DNA of 64,000 nucleotides from Combretum micranthum (lineage: Eukaryota > Streptophyta > Magnoliopsida > Myrtales > Combretaceae), in contig JAMXBD010001436.1 in assembly GCA_024138025.1 (NCBI GenBank), forward strand, positions 1 through 64,000, given 5' to 3'. Position numbers and translations under genes: made by a program. Below are positions 30,513 through 42,008 of the stretch, one piece after another. The notes beneath the pieces were generated by a model. It did no database searches. It was not told the DNA's origin and worked only from the letters and a program-made list of their open reading frames with translations. Each line of letters starts with the position of its first letter. Positions within the stretch are counted from its first letter, which is position 1.

Positions 30513-30925
30513 TTAGTAGCCATGTGAATTCAAAGAGGAAGTGAAGTCATTGGTTGACAAATCAACATAAAAATTGTCTGGGAGGTCCAAGTATTGCAGC
30601 TTTGATAGATTCCTAAGTTGTTCTTGTATTTTTCCTCCTATGCGAGAGCAGCGGAAACTGAGGTAAATTAGACTGCGAGGAACTTAAAAGACTCGGGAAT
30701 TGAGTTCTTATTGAAATCGTTTAGTGATAGATCAAGAAACTTCAAGAGGGAAAGATTACCCAATTGATGCGGTACCCTCCCTCCAAAACCTGAATGTGAG
30801 AGGTCTAGTTCTTGTAGCTTACTAAGATGGCCAATGAATTCAGGAATTTGGCAACCTCCGTGATAATTTTTGCTGAGGTTCAAACAAGTTAAATCGTAGC
30901 TCGACTAATGATGCATCAATCATGC
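30513..30925 (-). pseudogene. LRR receptor-like protein pseudogene, N-terminal LRR part
   Basis: The minus strand encodes the first LRRs of a Cf/EIX-type RLP: LNLSKNYHGGCQIPEFIGHL, then LQELDLSHSGFGGRVPHQLG, LLKFLDLSLNDFNKNSIPES, and after a frame break IGGKIQEQLRNLSKLQYLDL. A stop follows FKFLAV at about 30666, further frame breaks occur, and the last frame ends at 30513. The Cys pair and signal peptide expected upstream are not recognisable beyond 30925. It shares strand and family with 27087-28034 and lies where that gene's 5' end should be, but the middle LRRs (several hundred residues) are missing between them. It is either one interrupted gene or remnants of two clustered RLPs. Confidence 0.8.
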
Positions 30926-31480
30926 ATGTTGACATCCTTCCAGGAAACCTTGGCACAGAATTTTCTCACCTTCGCGCAAGTCCTCCACTTTCTAAACCTT
31001 TTTTAAAGTATGCCCAAAAATAAAAGTAAAATAAAAACCTTTTTTAAAGGTTCCGCTTCAAAAGAGGGCGTGTCGCTCTTTTGTGTACATCTAATTTGTG
31101 AAACCAAAATAATGAAATAAACTAAATTAATTATATATTTAACAATATTATTTAGAAAATTTCAATTTCGAATCAATCGAAAAATTTATAGTTGGTTTGA
31201 AGTAGTAAAGCAAACTAGTCCGTAAAACCAAATGAAAAAAATGATAATATTTTTCTTTTAACTATAAATTTTCTAGTGATGATTTATTAAAACTCATCAT
31301 ATTTTATTTGGTGTATATAGTTAATATTAACTTATACCATTTTTCTTATTATTTTTCCATTTCAAGGTATATTTTCTCATTGGTAATTTAATGTGATTCT
31401 TTGTTAATCTTTTTTTTTTTCTTTTTCTAATTACTTTGTGGAGAATGAACTTTTGTTTGTTTAATTATACCTCTCCTAAG
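30926..31480. other. AT-rich intergenic sequence, no gene seen
   Basis: Short direct repeat AAACCTTTTTTAAAG (30994 and 31035). Nothing else recognised. Confidence 0.4.
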
Positions 31481-31855
31481 TTGTAAAGACCCGACCCTCT
31501 AAATCCCAAGATTTTGAGTACCGAGTCCCCAACCACATATAACGTTTTCACATTATATGTAAGGTTGTCCTAAAACTAACAGTTTATGAAAATTGTTTGA
31601 TCAAAACTACTAAAACTTTATAAAGAACTTTTAACAAAACAAGATTGCTAACAAAAGCAATCTATACATACATTTACATCATATATACAATGTTTAGTGT
31701 CAATACAAGACACTACAAAATTACAAGTTTTCTTAAAGCAAAAAGACTCTTAGGAGATCTTAAGGTCTTTACAACTTAGGCTTATCTATTAAGCCTTCTA
31801 TACAAAAACTTTTCCTTTAACAAAAACTCCTCCAAAAGTCCAAGGTGTTTGAGTC

Positions 31856-31933
31856 CTATTCGTCCCACTCATCCATGAATCTCTCAAAGTCTGACCCGTA
31901 ACCCAAATCATCATAAAACTCGCCTCTAGTACC
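31856..31933 (-). CDS. Second copy of the short acidic LTR reading frame
   Basis: After the acceptor-like TTTGCAG, the frame reads GTRGEF and then YDDLGYGSDFERFMDEWDE and stop (TAG at 31856-31858). The comparison with 18474-18551 shows almost exclusively synonymous change over the last 19 codons. No ATG is visible in frame just upstream, so any translation would need splicing to another exon. Confidence 0.35.
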   Translation of the reverse strand, partial: GTRGEFYDDLGYGSDFERFMDEWDE

Positions 31934-32368
31934 TGCAAAGCAGCAAAAGTGAGCCAAAAGCCCAGTACACAATAACAAATGCAAGAACAAGTTATCAAGC
32001 CAACGTAAATCAAATGAAATGCATCAATAGACAAGTGATTATCTTATTAAATTTTCTTTCGCAAAACAACAGGGGGGTATTCAAACCCTGGAATCATGCT
32101 TTGGGAATTTAGGAATCCTTAGCTGCTCAGGGGGTTGATATAAGCAGTCCGAATACTTATATCTCCTATATCTATTTCATAAAGAAAATAGCTTCATTTA
32201 GGGTTCAAAAGTCGTTGACCGACTCTACTTAAACTCAGTCCATAACATGAGCCTAGTTCACAAGTTCCCATAAACTTTGAACTAAACCATGGTATTTTCC
32301 CCTAAGTTTAAGTAAACGTTACTCAGATACTATTCCCCCTATCGGCTACCCACTTAACAAAAAAGAAT

Positions 32369-32462
32369 CGCTATTGCATCATAGCGTACCATTGCATCAT
32401 GGTAAAGTCATTGCATCATGACTTGGTTAAGCGCCTAACTAACATGTCATTGCATCATGACA
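32369..32462 (-). other. Hairpin array, second copy
   Basis: CGCTAT, TACCAT, AAGTCAT and TGTCAT stems around TGCATC (complement of GATGCA) at 32369-32386, 32387-32404, 32405-32424 and 32445-32462. All stems stay perfect although the surrounding LTR has diverged. Confidence 0.85.
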
Positions 32463-32466
32463 GGTT

Positions 32467-33660
32467 TTACTTACTATTGTTGCAGAATACAATTGGCCAC
32501 TTCATCAAATTGATATCAACAATGCTTTCTTGCATCGCCTTTTAGATGAAGAAATCTATATGTTTCCTCCTCCTGGTTATTCTAAGGCAACGATTGGTCA
32601 AGTTTGTCGACCTAAAAGATCACTTTATGGTATAAAGTAGGCCTTTCGCCAATGGAATATTGAGATATCTCAATTTCTTATTACTATAGGCTTTACTCAA
32701 TCAAGTAGTGCTTTTTCATGGTTTATGCTATATAAGTCTAGTGTTTTTCTGGTTTTCCTACTCTAAGTTGACGATATGTTGATCATTGGGAATGGTGAGA
32801 CGAAGATTCTTTGCTTAAACATGGTCTTGATGCAACTTTTGCTATCAAGGATTTGGGAGAAGATTGATTCTTTCTCGGTTTAGAAATCTATCGCTCTAAT
32901 GTTGGTCTTATGATTAATCAAAGGAAATTTGTTCTTGACATGTTATTTGATACACATGGCTTACTACTTGTAAGCCGGTGGCTTTACCTTTACCTACTAG
33001 TGCTCCATTGACTAAAGATTCTGGTTCCGAGCTCTCTAATCCTTCACTATATCATTGGATTGTCGGTCGTCTGTTATATTTGACTCTTATCAAGCCAGAC
33101 ATTGCTTTTGCGATGAATAAATTGAGTCAATTTTTAGTACGCCCTTGTGATTCTCACTTACAGGTTGCTTTTCATTTGCTGCATTACATTAAAGGGTCAA
33201 TTGATCTGGGACTCTTTTATTGTGCTACAAATTTTGTAAAATCGAGTGCATTTTTTATGCTAATTGGGCCTCCTCTTCTTTTGATCGTAAGTCCCTTAGT
33301 GGCTATTGTATCATGCTTGGGCAAAGTTTGGTTTCTTGGAAATTTAAGAAACAAGCAACGATAAGTACTTCTACCACCAAAGCAGAATATTATAGTATGG
33401 CCTCAGCTACTAAGGAGCTTTTATGGACCACTTATATTTTGCGTGATCTTCATTTATCCATTGATTATCCAATTCCTCTATATTGTGACAATGAGTCTGC
33501 TTTGTTGATTGCTCACAATCCTTACTTGCATGGACGCACGAAGCATATTGATATTGATGCACATATTATCTGTCATCATGTCACCACTGGTTTTTGAAGC
33601 CTCTTCAAATCTGTTCTATTGATCAATTGACAGACCTTCTCACTAAACTCTCTTCAACAT
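32467..33660 (+). pseudogene. Ty1/copia reverse transcriptase-RNase H fragment
   Basis: The first frame gives EYNWPLHQIDINNAFLHRLL, then EEIYMFPPPGY and RPKRSLYGIK, the copia RT core. The YVDD-equivalent is seen as VDDMLIIGN directly after a stop, so the Tyr is lost. After frame breaks, IVGRLLYLTLIKPDIAFAMN and then RNase H motifs follow (ANWASSSFDRKSLSGYCI, STTKAEYYSMASATKELLW, LYCDNESALLIAHNP, RTKHIDIDAHI). Gag, protease and integrase are missing: the 5' end is cut exactly at the truncated LTR near 32466. At least three frame breaks and several stops are present. Not functional. Confidence 0.9.
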
Positions 33661-33900
33661 ATTAACTTTAACTTTTTAAGTCCATATATGGGTACTTTAT
33701 TTATTCCACGTGTTTTTCAACGAGTGGTCGACATGTTTTCTTTTATTTGTCTAGTTTTTACTTTTAATTAGTTAGTTTTAGTCATTTTTTCCTCTTATGT
33801 ATAAATACACTTCTGTTAATGAAATAATTAAATTACTCCTTTATTTCCTTTTCTTCTGAAGCTTCTTTGACTCTCCAATGGAGAAAATACAACTACTTCA
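33661..33900 (+). mobile_element. Probable start of the copia 3' LTR
   Basis: Directly downstream of the RNase H fragment are a TATAAATA box (33800-33807), AT-rich leader and AATGAAATAA poly(A)-like words, as expected for a copia LTR. The exact ends are not fixed. Confidence 0.4.
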
Positions 33901-34492
33901 GTTTCACAACACACTAATCCCATGTCAAATCAATTCTAGTTGGGGATTTTTTTATTAAGAGGATAAAAATATTCCTTGTAAGTGTCGATGACTTAAAGCG
34001 TTATAATATTATATGTAATCAGATGTCTTATTTTTAAATGCATTTCTCATTAACTTATTAACATATAAAATTTTTATAAGCTGTAAATATAAAAATATAA
34101 TTATTCATAGATTACGGGTTTTTACATAAGGAATTGAGTGGATGGGTATTCTATGTGCAAATTCGTGTTCCTCATATTTTAACCATGATTGCGGTACAAT
34201 TATTGAAGAATGTATTTCATTTATTTATTTGGGTGAATAAAGTAAAAATGACTGGAATTGAGTAAGTTCATGAAGATGCAAAGGTTCATATTAAAAGAAA
34301 GAATCAAATTCCTCCAAAAAGAATGTCGGTTTTAAGTTTTAACTTTCATGGATAAAAGAGCTGTGCCATCATCCTCCCATTAATTGCAGATCCGATTTTT
34401 CCAAGAACCTTCCTCATTCACACATTAAAGTTAATTTCAAGCTACGAAGAGAGATAATATCTCTTTCGCTTCCACTAGGGAATAAGCTTATG
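33901..34492. other. AT-rich intergenic sequence, no gene seen
   Basis: No supported reading frame or repeat. Confidence 0.4.
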
Positions 34493-34712
34493 AGTCGACA
34501 TAAAAAATCATGTTCCATATGAATAAGTTCTTGAACTCCATGATGCCCCTGTTGTGTTAAGTTTTTTCTAACTCTAGCCAGACGTTTCACGGTTCTGGTT
34601 GTTTACAAGTCGACATAAAAATCATATTCTATATGAACAAGTTCTTGAACTCATGATGCCCCTGTTGTGTTTAGTTTTTCTAACTATAGCCAGACGTTTC
34701 GTGGTTCTGGTT
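34493..34712 (+). repeat. Tandem duplication of about 115 bp
   Basis: Two units start AGTCGACATAAAAA at 34493 and 34608 and share AAGTTCTTGAACTC, GATGCCCCTGTTGTGTT and AGCCAGACGTTTC. They differ by a few substitutions and indels. The tandem lies at the left edge of a GGTTCC-rich element. Confidence 0.8.
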
Positions 34713-35175
34713 CAGGTCCAAAACCGTGATCCAAACTGTCAGGTTCAAATCGTGATCCAAACCGCTGAGTCCGATTCTACTTTTTATGGACTCGGAACCG
34801 TCTTGTCTACAGTACGGGATGAGTACGAACCGTGGACCTGCCGGTTCACAGGACAGGTCCTAAGGTTCCAAGCCGTTACGAATTTTTTTTAAACCACTAT
34901 AAATTTTTATTTACCCAATATAAATACAATGTATGAAAAAAAAACTTATTATATTATACTTATTTCTTAAGGAAAAATTTCTTAATTAGTCACTAATTTT
35001 TTTTCTTTTAGTCAAACGGTTCGAACCCCTGGTTCTGGCGGATCCGACATAGCGAACTGGCAAGGACCTGCCACCTCAGCGAGTGTAGCTGCCAGCTCAG
35101 AACCTTCTCGTTCTCCCTCCCAAACCGTCGTTGGTAGTCCAGGTCGGGTCTCGGTTCGGACTCGACCTTGGGAGA
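34713..35175. mobile_element. GGTTCC-rich element (hAT-like candidate)
   Basis: Edges dense in GGTTC/GAACC words (CGGAACCG, CCGGTTCAC, CGGTTCGAACC, CTCGGTTCGG) with an AT-rich core at 34880-35010, as in 2641-3269 and 38765-39355. Exact ends not fixed. Confidence 0.4.
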
Positions 35176-35243
35176 AGTCTAACTCTAGCTACTATATTTA
35201 ATATTTTAGCGAAATGTTAATGGAATGGGCGGTTCTAATTTTT

Positions 35244-35375
35244 AATTGGATTAATTGAGGTGTCAATGTTTCAAATGGTTTAAAAGAGATGTGTTAACAG
35301 GAAAAATATTTAATTATAACTAGAAGATCTGTTATATCATGATACGTGTCATTGGAGATCTCAATTAATCCAATT
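35244..35375. repeat. Inverted repeat with about 100 bp spacer
   Basis: AATTGGATTAATTGAG (35244-35259) is the exact complement of CTCAATTAATCCAATT (35360-35375). Similarity is weaker inward. It may be a small foldback element. Confidence 0.6.
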
Positions 35376-36319
35376 TTCCAAACATTGAGACCTTTTTTAA
35401 TCATTGGAAACATTGAAACCTTAAATGAATTTACTCCCTAACATTAGCACTTTCCAGTATAATTTACACTATATAAAATCATCAAATTATATGAATCACA
35501 CATTTATTATATGTATATTGGAAGAATAAGTTCTTCTCTATCCACATTCATAGATTACTTACCGCTCAAGAATTACATATTTACAAAAGAGCAATTATAT
35601 ATTTAAAAAAGAGAGAAAGAGAGAGAGTTTCTTGATAGGAAACCAAATAGCGAGGTTTATCATATTTCTATTTTTTTTAAGAAGTGTATAATTAATATTA
35701 AAAAATATAAAAACTTTCTTTTTTTTTTGGATAATTAAAAGTTTCTTTTTGACTTTTAATAAATGATGTTTTAGATTAGTAGAATACCTGTACTTTGGAT
35801 TTAAATTTTATTAATTTCCTTAATTTACAAATTAATAGTTGAAATTGTCTAAATTCTTTAAATATATCAAGGCTTTGTTTAATTCGTTGGTGTGCCACAT
35901 TTTGGTTTTAACTGTTGTCAAGAAATGAATACAAATGAAAAATAGATATTTTTAACTATAAATAAATCAAACTGATTAGATAGAAATATAGATGAAAATA
36001 AGATAATTCAAACAAACCATATTTATTAATTAATGTCAATCATTAATTATATTACAGATTTTCAAGAAATAAATTATAAAAAGAAGGTAAATAGAGAATT
36101 CCATATTCTATGCGTTTACCAAAATCGGTCTGCTTCTACTAGTGGAGGACTGGCAGATCTAATAATTTTCAAATCGTTCCTTTTCAAGTTCACTTTTCAT
36201 GTATCCACTTTTGCCACCTGGCACATATTCAAAATTAATGATATAAATAGGGAAAAAAATCATAATACAATAGATCTTTTTCTCATGTCCAGGTGCCTCA
36301 AATATAAGGCAATGCCATT
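35376..36319. other. AT-rich intergenic sequence, no gene seen
   Basis: Includes a GA-rich run at 35610-35630. The open frame at 36033-36323 (96 codons) runs into the MITE and has no recognisable domain. Confidence 0.4.
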
Positions 36320-36322
36320 ATA

Positions 36323-36533
36323 GGATCTATTTGAATAGTTTATTTTTCATTTGTGTTTATATCTTTTTTTAAAATGATATGTGTAAATATATCTGATTTA
36401 TATTATTTTTTATATATATTTAATCTTTTGATGAGAACTGCCAATTTTTTTATCTATATTTATTTATTGATATAATATTAAAAAAATTAAAAAAGTATCT
36501 ATATCTTAAAAAAAAAACCAAACAAACAGACCG
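36323..36533. mobile_element. MITE, second family member
   Basis: 211 bp, ends GGATCTATTTG / CAAACAGACCG, flanked by ATA (36320-36322 and 36534-36536). Shares the internal AAATGATATGTGTAAATATA with the copy at 15703-15932. More decayed terminal repeats suggest an older insertion. Confidence 0.8.
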
Positions 36534-36536
36534 ATA

Positions 36537-38764
36537 ATTCAACTTTTTAGTAAAGAATAAGAATAACATCAATAAAGAGATTCTTAATATTTGGAACATG
36601 TAATTTTCTCAAAACATGCTCAAAACCTTTTTTTCTAACTTCAAAAGTCGGCACTACAGTCAACAGCATAGGACCATGATTCATGAGTTTGTTGAAATTT
36701 TTGCAACTACAAAATATAAGTGTTTCAACCTATTCGTACCATGTGGACACATTTAATATACCACGTGGGGAAATAAGAGATTGCATTTTTAATTTACAAT
36801 CGATTTCTTCATTGAGCCGTTGATTTTTTTTTTTTTATATTTTTTGGTTTCCAACTAGAAATCCTATCTGTGTTAGGAAATGGGTTTAATTCCAAATCGA
36901 TCGGCTTGATTTACATCACTAGATTTGGTCTTTCCAAGGAGTAATTTCACCGTGAATTTCAATCAGGTATATATTGCATTTAAAAAAAAAAAAATACTTC
37001 TTCTATATGCTTTCTTTGTTCTTTACAAAATTTGAGGAAACTTTACTGTTAGCGGAATAAGAAGTCAATCATGATCACATGAAAATTTTGATTATTAAAT
37101 GACAAGATTTGTTAGAAACAAAAACCTAATGGCTAATGGACGCCAATCATACATAACGAAAAGTGATCAATACCTAAAATTATTTAAAAATGTTAAAGTT
37201 AATGAACACACTAACTATAATTAATAGTTTATTTTGTAAACTATCAATAGGAAAAATATTTTTTTAATTTTTTTATTTTTTCAGTGCCTTAAAAAGTTGC
37301 AAATCAACTCACTACTATAAAAAATAAATAACACTATGGCATTTGAAGTTTAATATATATAGTTTCCATCTGATGTAGTAAACCATGTTTGAAGACTTAT
37401 AAACATCTTTCATTTGCTAAGTCCAAATGTTTATATAATAAAAAGCATTAATTAAATCCTTCCATTAAGAAAAAAGATTGAATTAATTAATAATACATGC
37501 TATGGACCTTTGAAATTAAGTAGATTGGCACTTCTACTCTCTGACCATAGCAATAGCTCAATAAAATTTATAAATCCATCCTACTCTTATAGTAACTATA
37601 TATACATATATATGTATGTCTCTTCCAGTAACTATACTAAGCTTTTCACATGGACTCAAATAGATGATTTCTTCTGTGATTGAAACAAGCCCGTTTAAGA
37701 ATATACTAAAAGAAATTATGAAATTGAGTGTTTTTGGGCACTTACTTTCCATGAACTTTGACTTGTTTTTAGCTAATTATTGGTCAAACCCTGAGATTTG
37801 ATAGAGGGTGCACTACATTAGTACACTCAGGCACAGAATATAGTAACCAAATAGGATAAACATTTGGGCCTATATTCAAATAGGGGAATGGCGTTTTTGT
37901 TGATTTAAGAAAAATGATTGATAGAAAGTATAGGGTTAGGCTTGTATATTGTTTCACCTTTTAACAGCCAAAGCTATTACAATTAACCATCTCAACTTTC
38001 TTGGACTAAGTTTAGATCGTATGCGAATAAGATTTCTACTCTCTAGTATGGGGAATAAAAAATTCCATGATTTGCCAGAAAATTTTGTGGATTGTTATAA
38101 AAACTATGTCAAGGATAATTGCTCTAACTTAAGAGCGCTTATCATGGAAATTTCTTTATAGCTAAAATCACAATCAAGTGGACAGCTCTACTATTTGACA
38201 GCAAAAAAGAATATAGAGATTATCCAAGTTTAAAAGTATAAGTTAAGAGGATTGTTCTACTACATCTACATGTTATATATGTTTAAAATCTTTTAATTGT
38301 GAACCAAAAAGTTCAAAGTAAATTCAAATTTGTCATCATTGCTTTAGTTAATTATAAAAAAAAAATTAATGTTATATAAAGTAGTTAATTAATGTTCTAG
38401 AAACCCTTGCAAATAAGATATCAATGTTTTAAATAGTTAAGAAAATAATTATTTTTTTTATTAGTATTACAAATGAAAGTTATTGTATCTTCAGTCAATG
38501 GTATTATGCCAATATAATTTATAATGGCATAATAATGTTTCCTTTTTTATGGTGTTAATCTTTCTTTTTAATCCCTAAAACATTAATTTCTATTTAAACT
38601 TACTCTTAAACTTTGATGTCCTTCCACATAATTTATTCTTCGATTAAGGCTCACGTAATCTTAAAATGGTTTTTGTAACCTGTCACACATACATTTCCTG
38701 TCGAATGTTGGCAGCATAAAAGTTCTATGCACTTTTAGATACAAATTGATGATGCAACGAGAAC
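36537..38764. other. AT-rich intergenic sequence with one possible gene relic
   Basis: No intact gene. Apart from 38026-38160 only chance frames are seen. Confidence 0.4.
38026..38160 (+). pseudogene. Possible B3-like domain fragment
   Basis: The frame ending at 38161 contains NKKFHDLPENFVDCYKNYV followed by KDNCSNLRALIMEISL. The LPENFV...Y pattern recalls the start of plant B3 (REM-type) DNA-binding domains, where a basic residue, then IPxxFV and a Leu-rich strand follow. It is too short for a domain and has no gene context. Low confidence; it may be chance. Confidence 0.2.
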
Positions 38765-39355
38765 ACATGGGCGGTGGTTCTGAACTTACCCGAGCTGGAA
38801 TCGGTAGCACCGTTTCCAGTTTTGAAAAATGGAAAACCGAAATTGGAATCGGAATCAGAGGAACTAATTTCGGGTCGGTTCCACATCCGATTCTAGAACC
38901 AAAGAATCGTTGCAGTTAGTTTATTTCTTTTTTGGAAAGAAAATTAAGAAAATAAATACTTTTACATAGCAATAACTCTCATATACAATAATTATTAGAA
39001 ATAATTTGACATTATATGAAAAAAAAGTTAAATAAATGTTTTATTAATACAAACATTTTTATTAGAGTTTGAGTCACAAATAGTTCTATTACAAATATTA
39101 TACTATGAATGTTTAAGTTTAATTTGAATCCATTTTCTAGTTCTATGTGTCATGATTTCCTTTTTTTTTTTCATTTTTTTTTCTTTTTGGGAAGTAGGGT
39201 AGAACCACCAGTTCGACAATTCTTGGCCATGGACTTGGCGGTTTCACCCCAGTTCCGGTATGGATGAGCCAATTTGGTTCCGATTCTAGAACCGTCAGTG
39301 GTAGTTCCAGTCTGGTTCTCAGCTTGGAACCAAACCGTACCTATGTCGGACCGCA
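38765..39355. mobile_element. GGTTCC-rich element (hAT-like candidate)
   Basis: The left edge (CATGGGCGGTGGTTCTGAAC) and the right edge (GGTTCTCAGCTTGGAACC, then CCGTACCTATG) are partly inverted relative to each other around an AT-rich core. Same layout as 2641-3269. No matching 8 bp target duplication found. Confidence 0.4.
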
Positions 39356-39688
39356 TATCATCTTATTCTACACTATTCGTCCCATAACTTTTATATATCC
39401 AAACAGATAAACTTTGGAGCTTATTTCATGCTTAATCATCTTTAAAATAAAAAATAATTAAATACAATTTATACAAAAAATTCACCAATACACCATTGCT
39501 ATATTACATATATAGTCTTTTTTTTTTGTGTATCGCAAATAGTATATATCTATATTATATATTATATATATATGTCACACATTGGACGTGCGATACATAT
39601 ACGAATTTGTATCTCATATTCATGTGCGATACAGGTCTTTTTACGACTTTTGCACAATACTACCACTGTATCTCTTTTCCAACATGCG
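39356..39688. other. Unique sequence left of duplicon copy B with degenerate short repeats
   Basis: Words of the type ACGTGCGATAC, ATGTGCGATAC, ACATGCGATGT and ACATGTGATAT recur from 39586 to 39732, often preceded by TATCT and a pyrimidine run. The last unit lies inside the duplicated part. No gene. Confidence 0.5.
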
Positions 39689-40528
39689 ATGTTTGTAGAA
39701 ACTTTTGTATCTTTTTCTCAACATGTGATATAGATGTGATAATTTGATAATTTTTTTCCTACAATTTGTATATTAGTAATTTTCTTTTATAAAAATGATA
39801 GACATGTCTTTCATCCTAAACTGGTACTAAAAGTATTAATTTGGATTCCTTCGTCCGAAAGCATGAATAGGAATAAAGAAACGAAGAATCTCCGAAAACT
39901 TACGAAGTATTTATGCTATCCTGAAACTTAATGATATAGTTATAAACAACTGGATATTATATAATTTGAAATATAATCGAACCATAAAAACATCCTGTAC
40001 ATCCTCATCCTCATATCAATAATGGAAGTGTAAAGAGGAATTGTAAAGTGTAATCCGTAGTTACGTATAAGACGATTAGATTTTTCAGAGACGTCATAAG
40101 AAGGGGCAAATTATTCCTTCTTTTTCTCATTCGCAAACTCAAATACAAATATATTTTATGGAAAATAAAGATTTTCATATAATAAAAGATATATTTCCTC
40201 GTCACAAACTAATCTACCAAGAATATCGAGTACATAAATGTCTATATATGTATATATGTAGAGGTATTTTGAAGAACTCACATATATAAATATATATATA
40301 TTCTTAATGGAAGTAGATATCATCAAGAAACCATTACATATATCATATATGTACATGTATATATATTATTCACAAACAAACCCAATTCTTCCAAAGTGTT
40401 AGCATGAATTAAAAACTAATTTAACTATCATTGTGCATTTATTAGAAAAATAAAAATCATGATGAAATAAAATTTATTTTTTAAAACACGAAATAAGCGT
40501 TCATATATAATTATAATAAAAACTTTAA

Positions 40529-41195
40529 TGTAGATTGATATCTTGTAGGATTTTCGAATCTTTTAGGGTTTATATAGATATATAAATATATCTTTTTTTT
40601 TTTTTTGTTTCTTTAAGGGAAGAATTCAAGACTTTCTATCAATAATAGATATAAATTCTTGTAGTTCTAATTCTTTTACAATTTCTTTGCAATTTTTCAA
40701 TCAGGCATGTTGCGTGAAGTGGTATTAGAGCAAAAGGGAATCTTGACTCATTATTAATGTTGCAAGAATGAAAATATCATTGGCAGCATTAACTTGATTT
40801 GATCATTTATGTTGGCAGCTGTGAAATATCATCAACATAGGCATAATAAAAACTTTAAAACTTCCGGTGGAGCCACACACAAACTCTTAGCATTGGATGG
40901 ATTAAAGCCGCAGAGAAGATTTAGGTGAATGAGTGATGTAAGGTACTCTTCTCTATATGTCACTATAGATATGAGACCTAATTCCGTTCCAAACTCAAGG
41001 TAGATTTTATTTTGTGTGGGAGAGAATAATGTAGATTTAATATCTTTTTAAACAAGATTTGGCATGCATCTTGTAGAATTTTCTTTAGGATTCTTTTAGG
41101 GAAGAATTTAAGACTTTCTATTAATAAAAGACATAACATATTTGAGTTTAAATTCTTTTCTAATTTCTTTGCAATTCTTCAATTGCACACGTTGC
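40529..41195 (+). mobile_element. TRIM, copy B
   Basis: Same structure as 1198-1865: the TGTAGATT terminal repeats, the TGGTATTAGAGC primer site and the purine tract are intact. Differences are single bases. Confidence 0.75.
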
Positions 41196-42008
41196 ATTAA
41201 ACTTCTCAAAGTATTAACAAAATATTATGATATAGACCTGCTTGTTTTAAAGAAAATATAAAAATGTAGCTTGGCAAAATTGAATTGGATAGTAGAATCA
41301 TTGCGTTCCTCAATATTGATGTTTCGCAGTGATTCCGCTATACAATTCGATGTCCCAAACTAGACTATTTAGGAATGAACACATAACTCTTCACTCTTAT
41401 TTATAATCAAATGTAGAAAATAAATATATGAGAAATTCTTTTAAACATATATAGGATTGGTTAGAATATGCTCCAAATCTATCTAAATCTAGCCAACCTA
41501 AGCTAAAGTTGATTTATGTAGATCAAAATCTAGGAAATTAACGGTATTAAGATAAAGAACATAGAAAGTAAGTAGTTGGAATAAAATAGTTTTAAAACTT
41601 ATAACCATCTGGCTATTTACGAAAGGAGCTTTCATGAATTCAATGATTTTTGAAATTAGAAATTCAGAATTATAATTTTTTAGGTGAGTATTATAACGCT
41701 TATTTATTATTGTGTGTGCTAAAATAGATCAAATTTGCTTAATGGATATTTGAACTAATGAATTATTCTGTTGGTTATATGCTTGTCCAATGACGAGCTA
41801 AGGTTCGGGCATTATGGATTGCGGTGTCAATGGTTATTCACTAACATTTAAATATTATAATAATTAATATAGGTTGTATTACAATCTTTAATCGTTATTT
41901 TGCATTGTGGTATAATCCATACAATTGTTATTACGAGTTACGGTCTAATCGAATCTGCATAACTGTTATATCTTTGGTTGCGGTCTTATAGTGATTACCT
42001 AGATATGC

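Larger units (their letters stand above)
31481..32466 (-). mobile_element. Truncated Tekay/Del-like LTR related to 16022-18927
   Basis: Reads TGTAAAGACCCGACCCTC on the plus strand, the complement of the 3' end of the A-only solo LTR, and aligns through the terminal hairpin, the short acidic frame, the TTTGCAG acceptor-like site and the hairpin array. It then stops abruptly at about 32466, where a copia fragment begins. It represents about the last 975 bp of the LTR. Identity is clearly lower than between the duplicon copies. Confidence 0.85.

Noticed and set aside
33799..33830. Host promoter from the TATAAATA box
   Set aside because: It sits directly behind the copia RNase H fragment, where the 3' LTR is expected.
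35015..35030. tRNA B box (GGTTCGAACC)
   Set aside because: It belongs to the GGTTC/GAACC motif array of the transposon edge, and no cloverleaf can be drawn.
39171..39356. 61-codon minus-strand gene
   Set aside because: Translation of the GGTTCC-rich element edge and poly(T). No conserved frame in sister elements.
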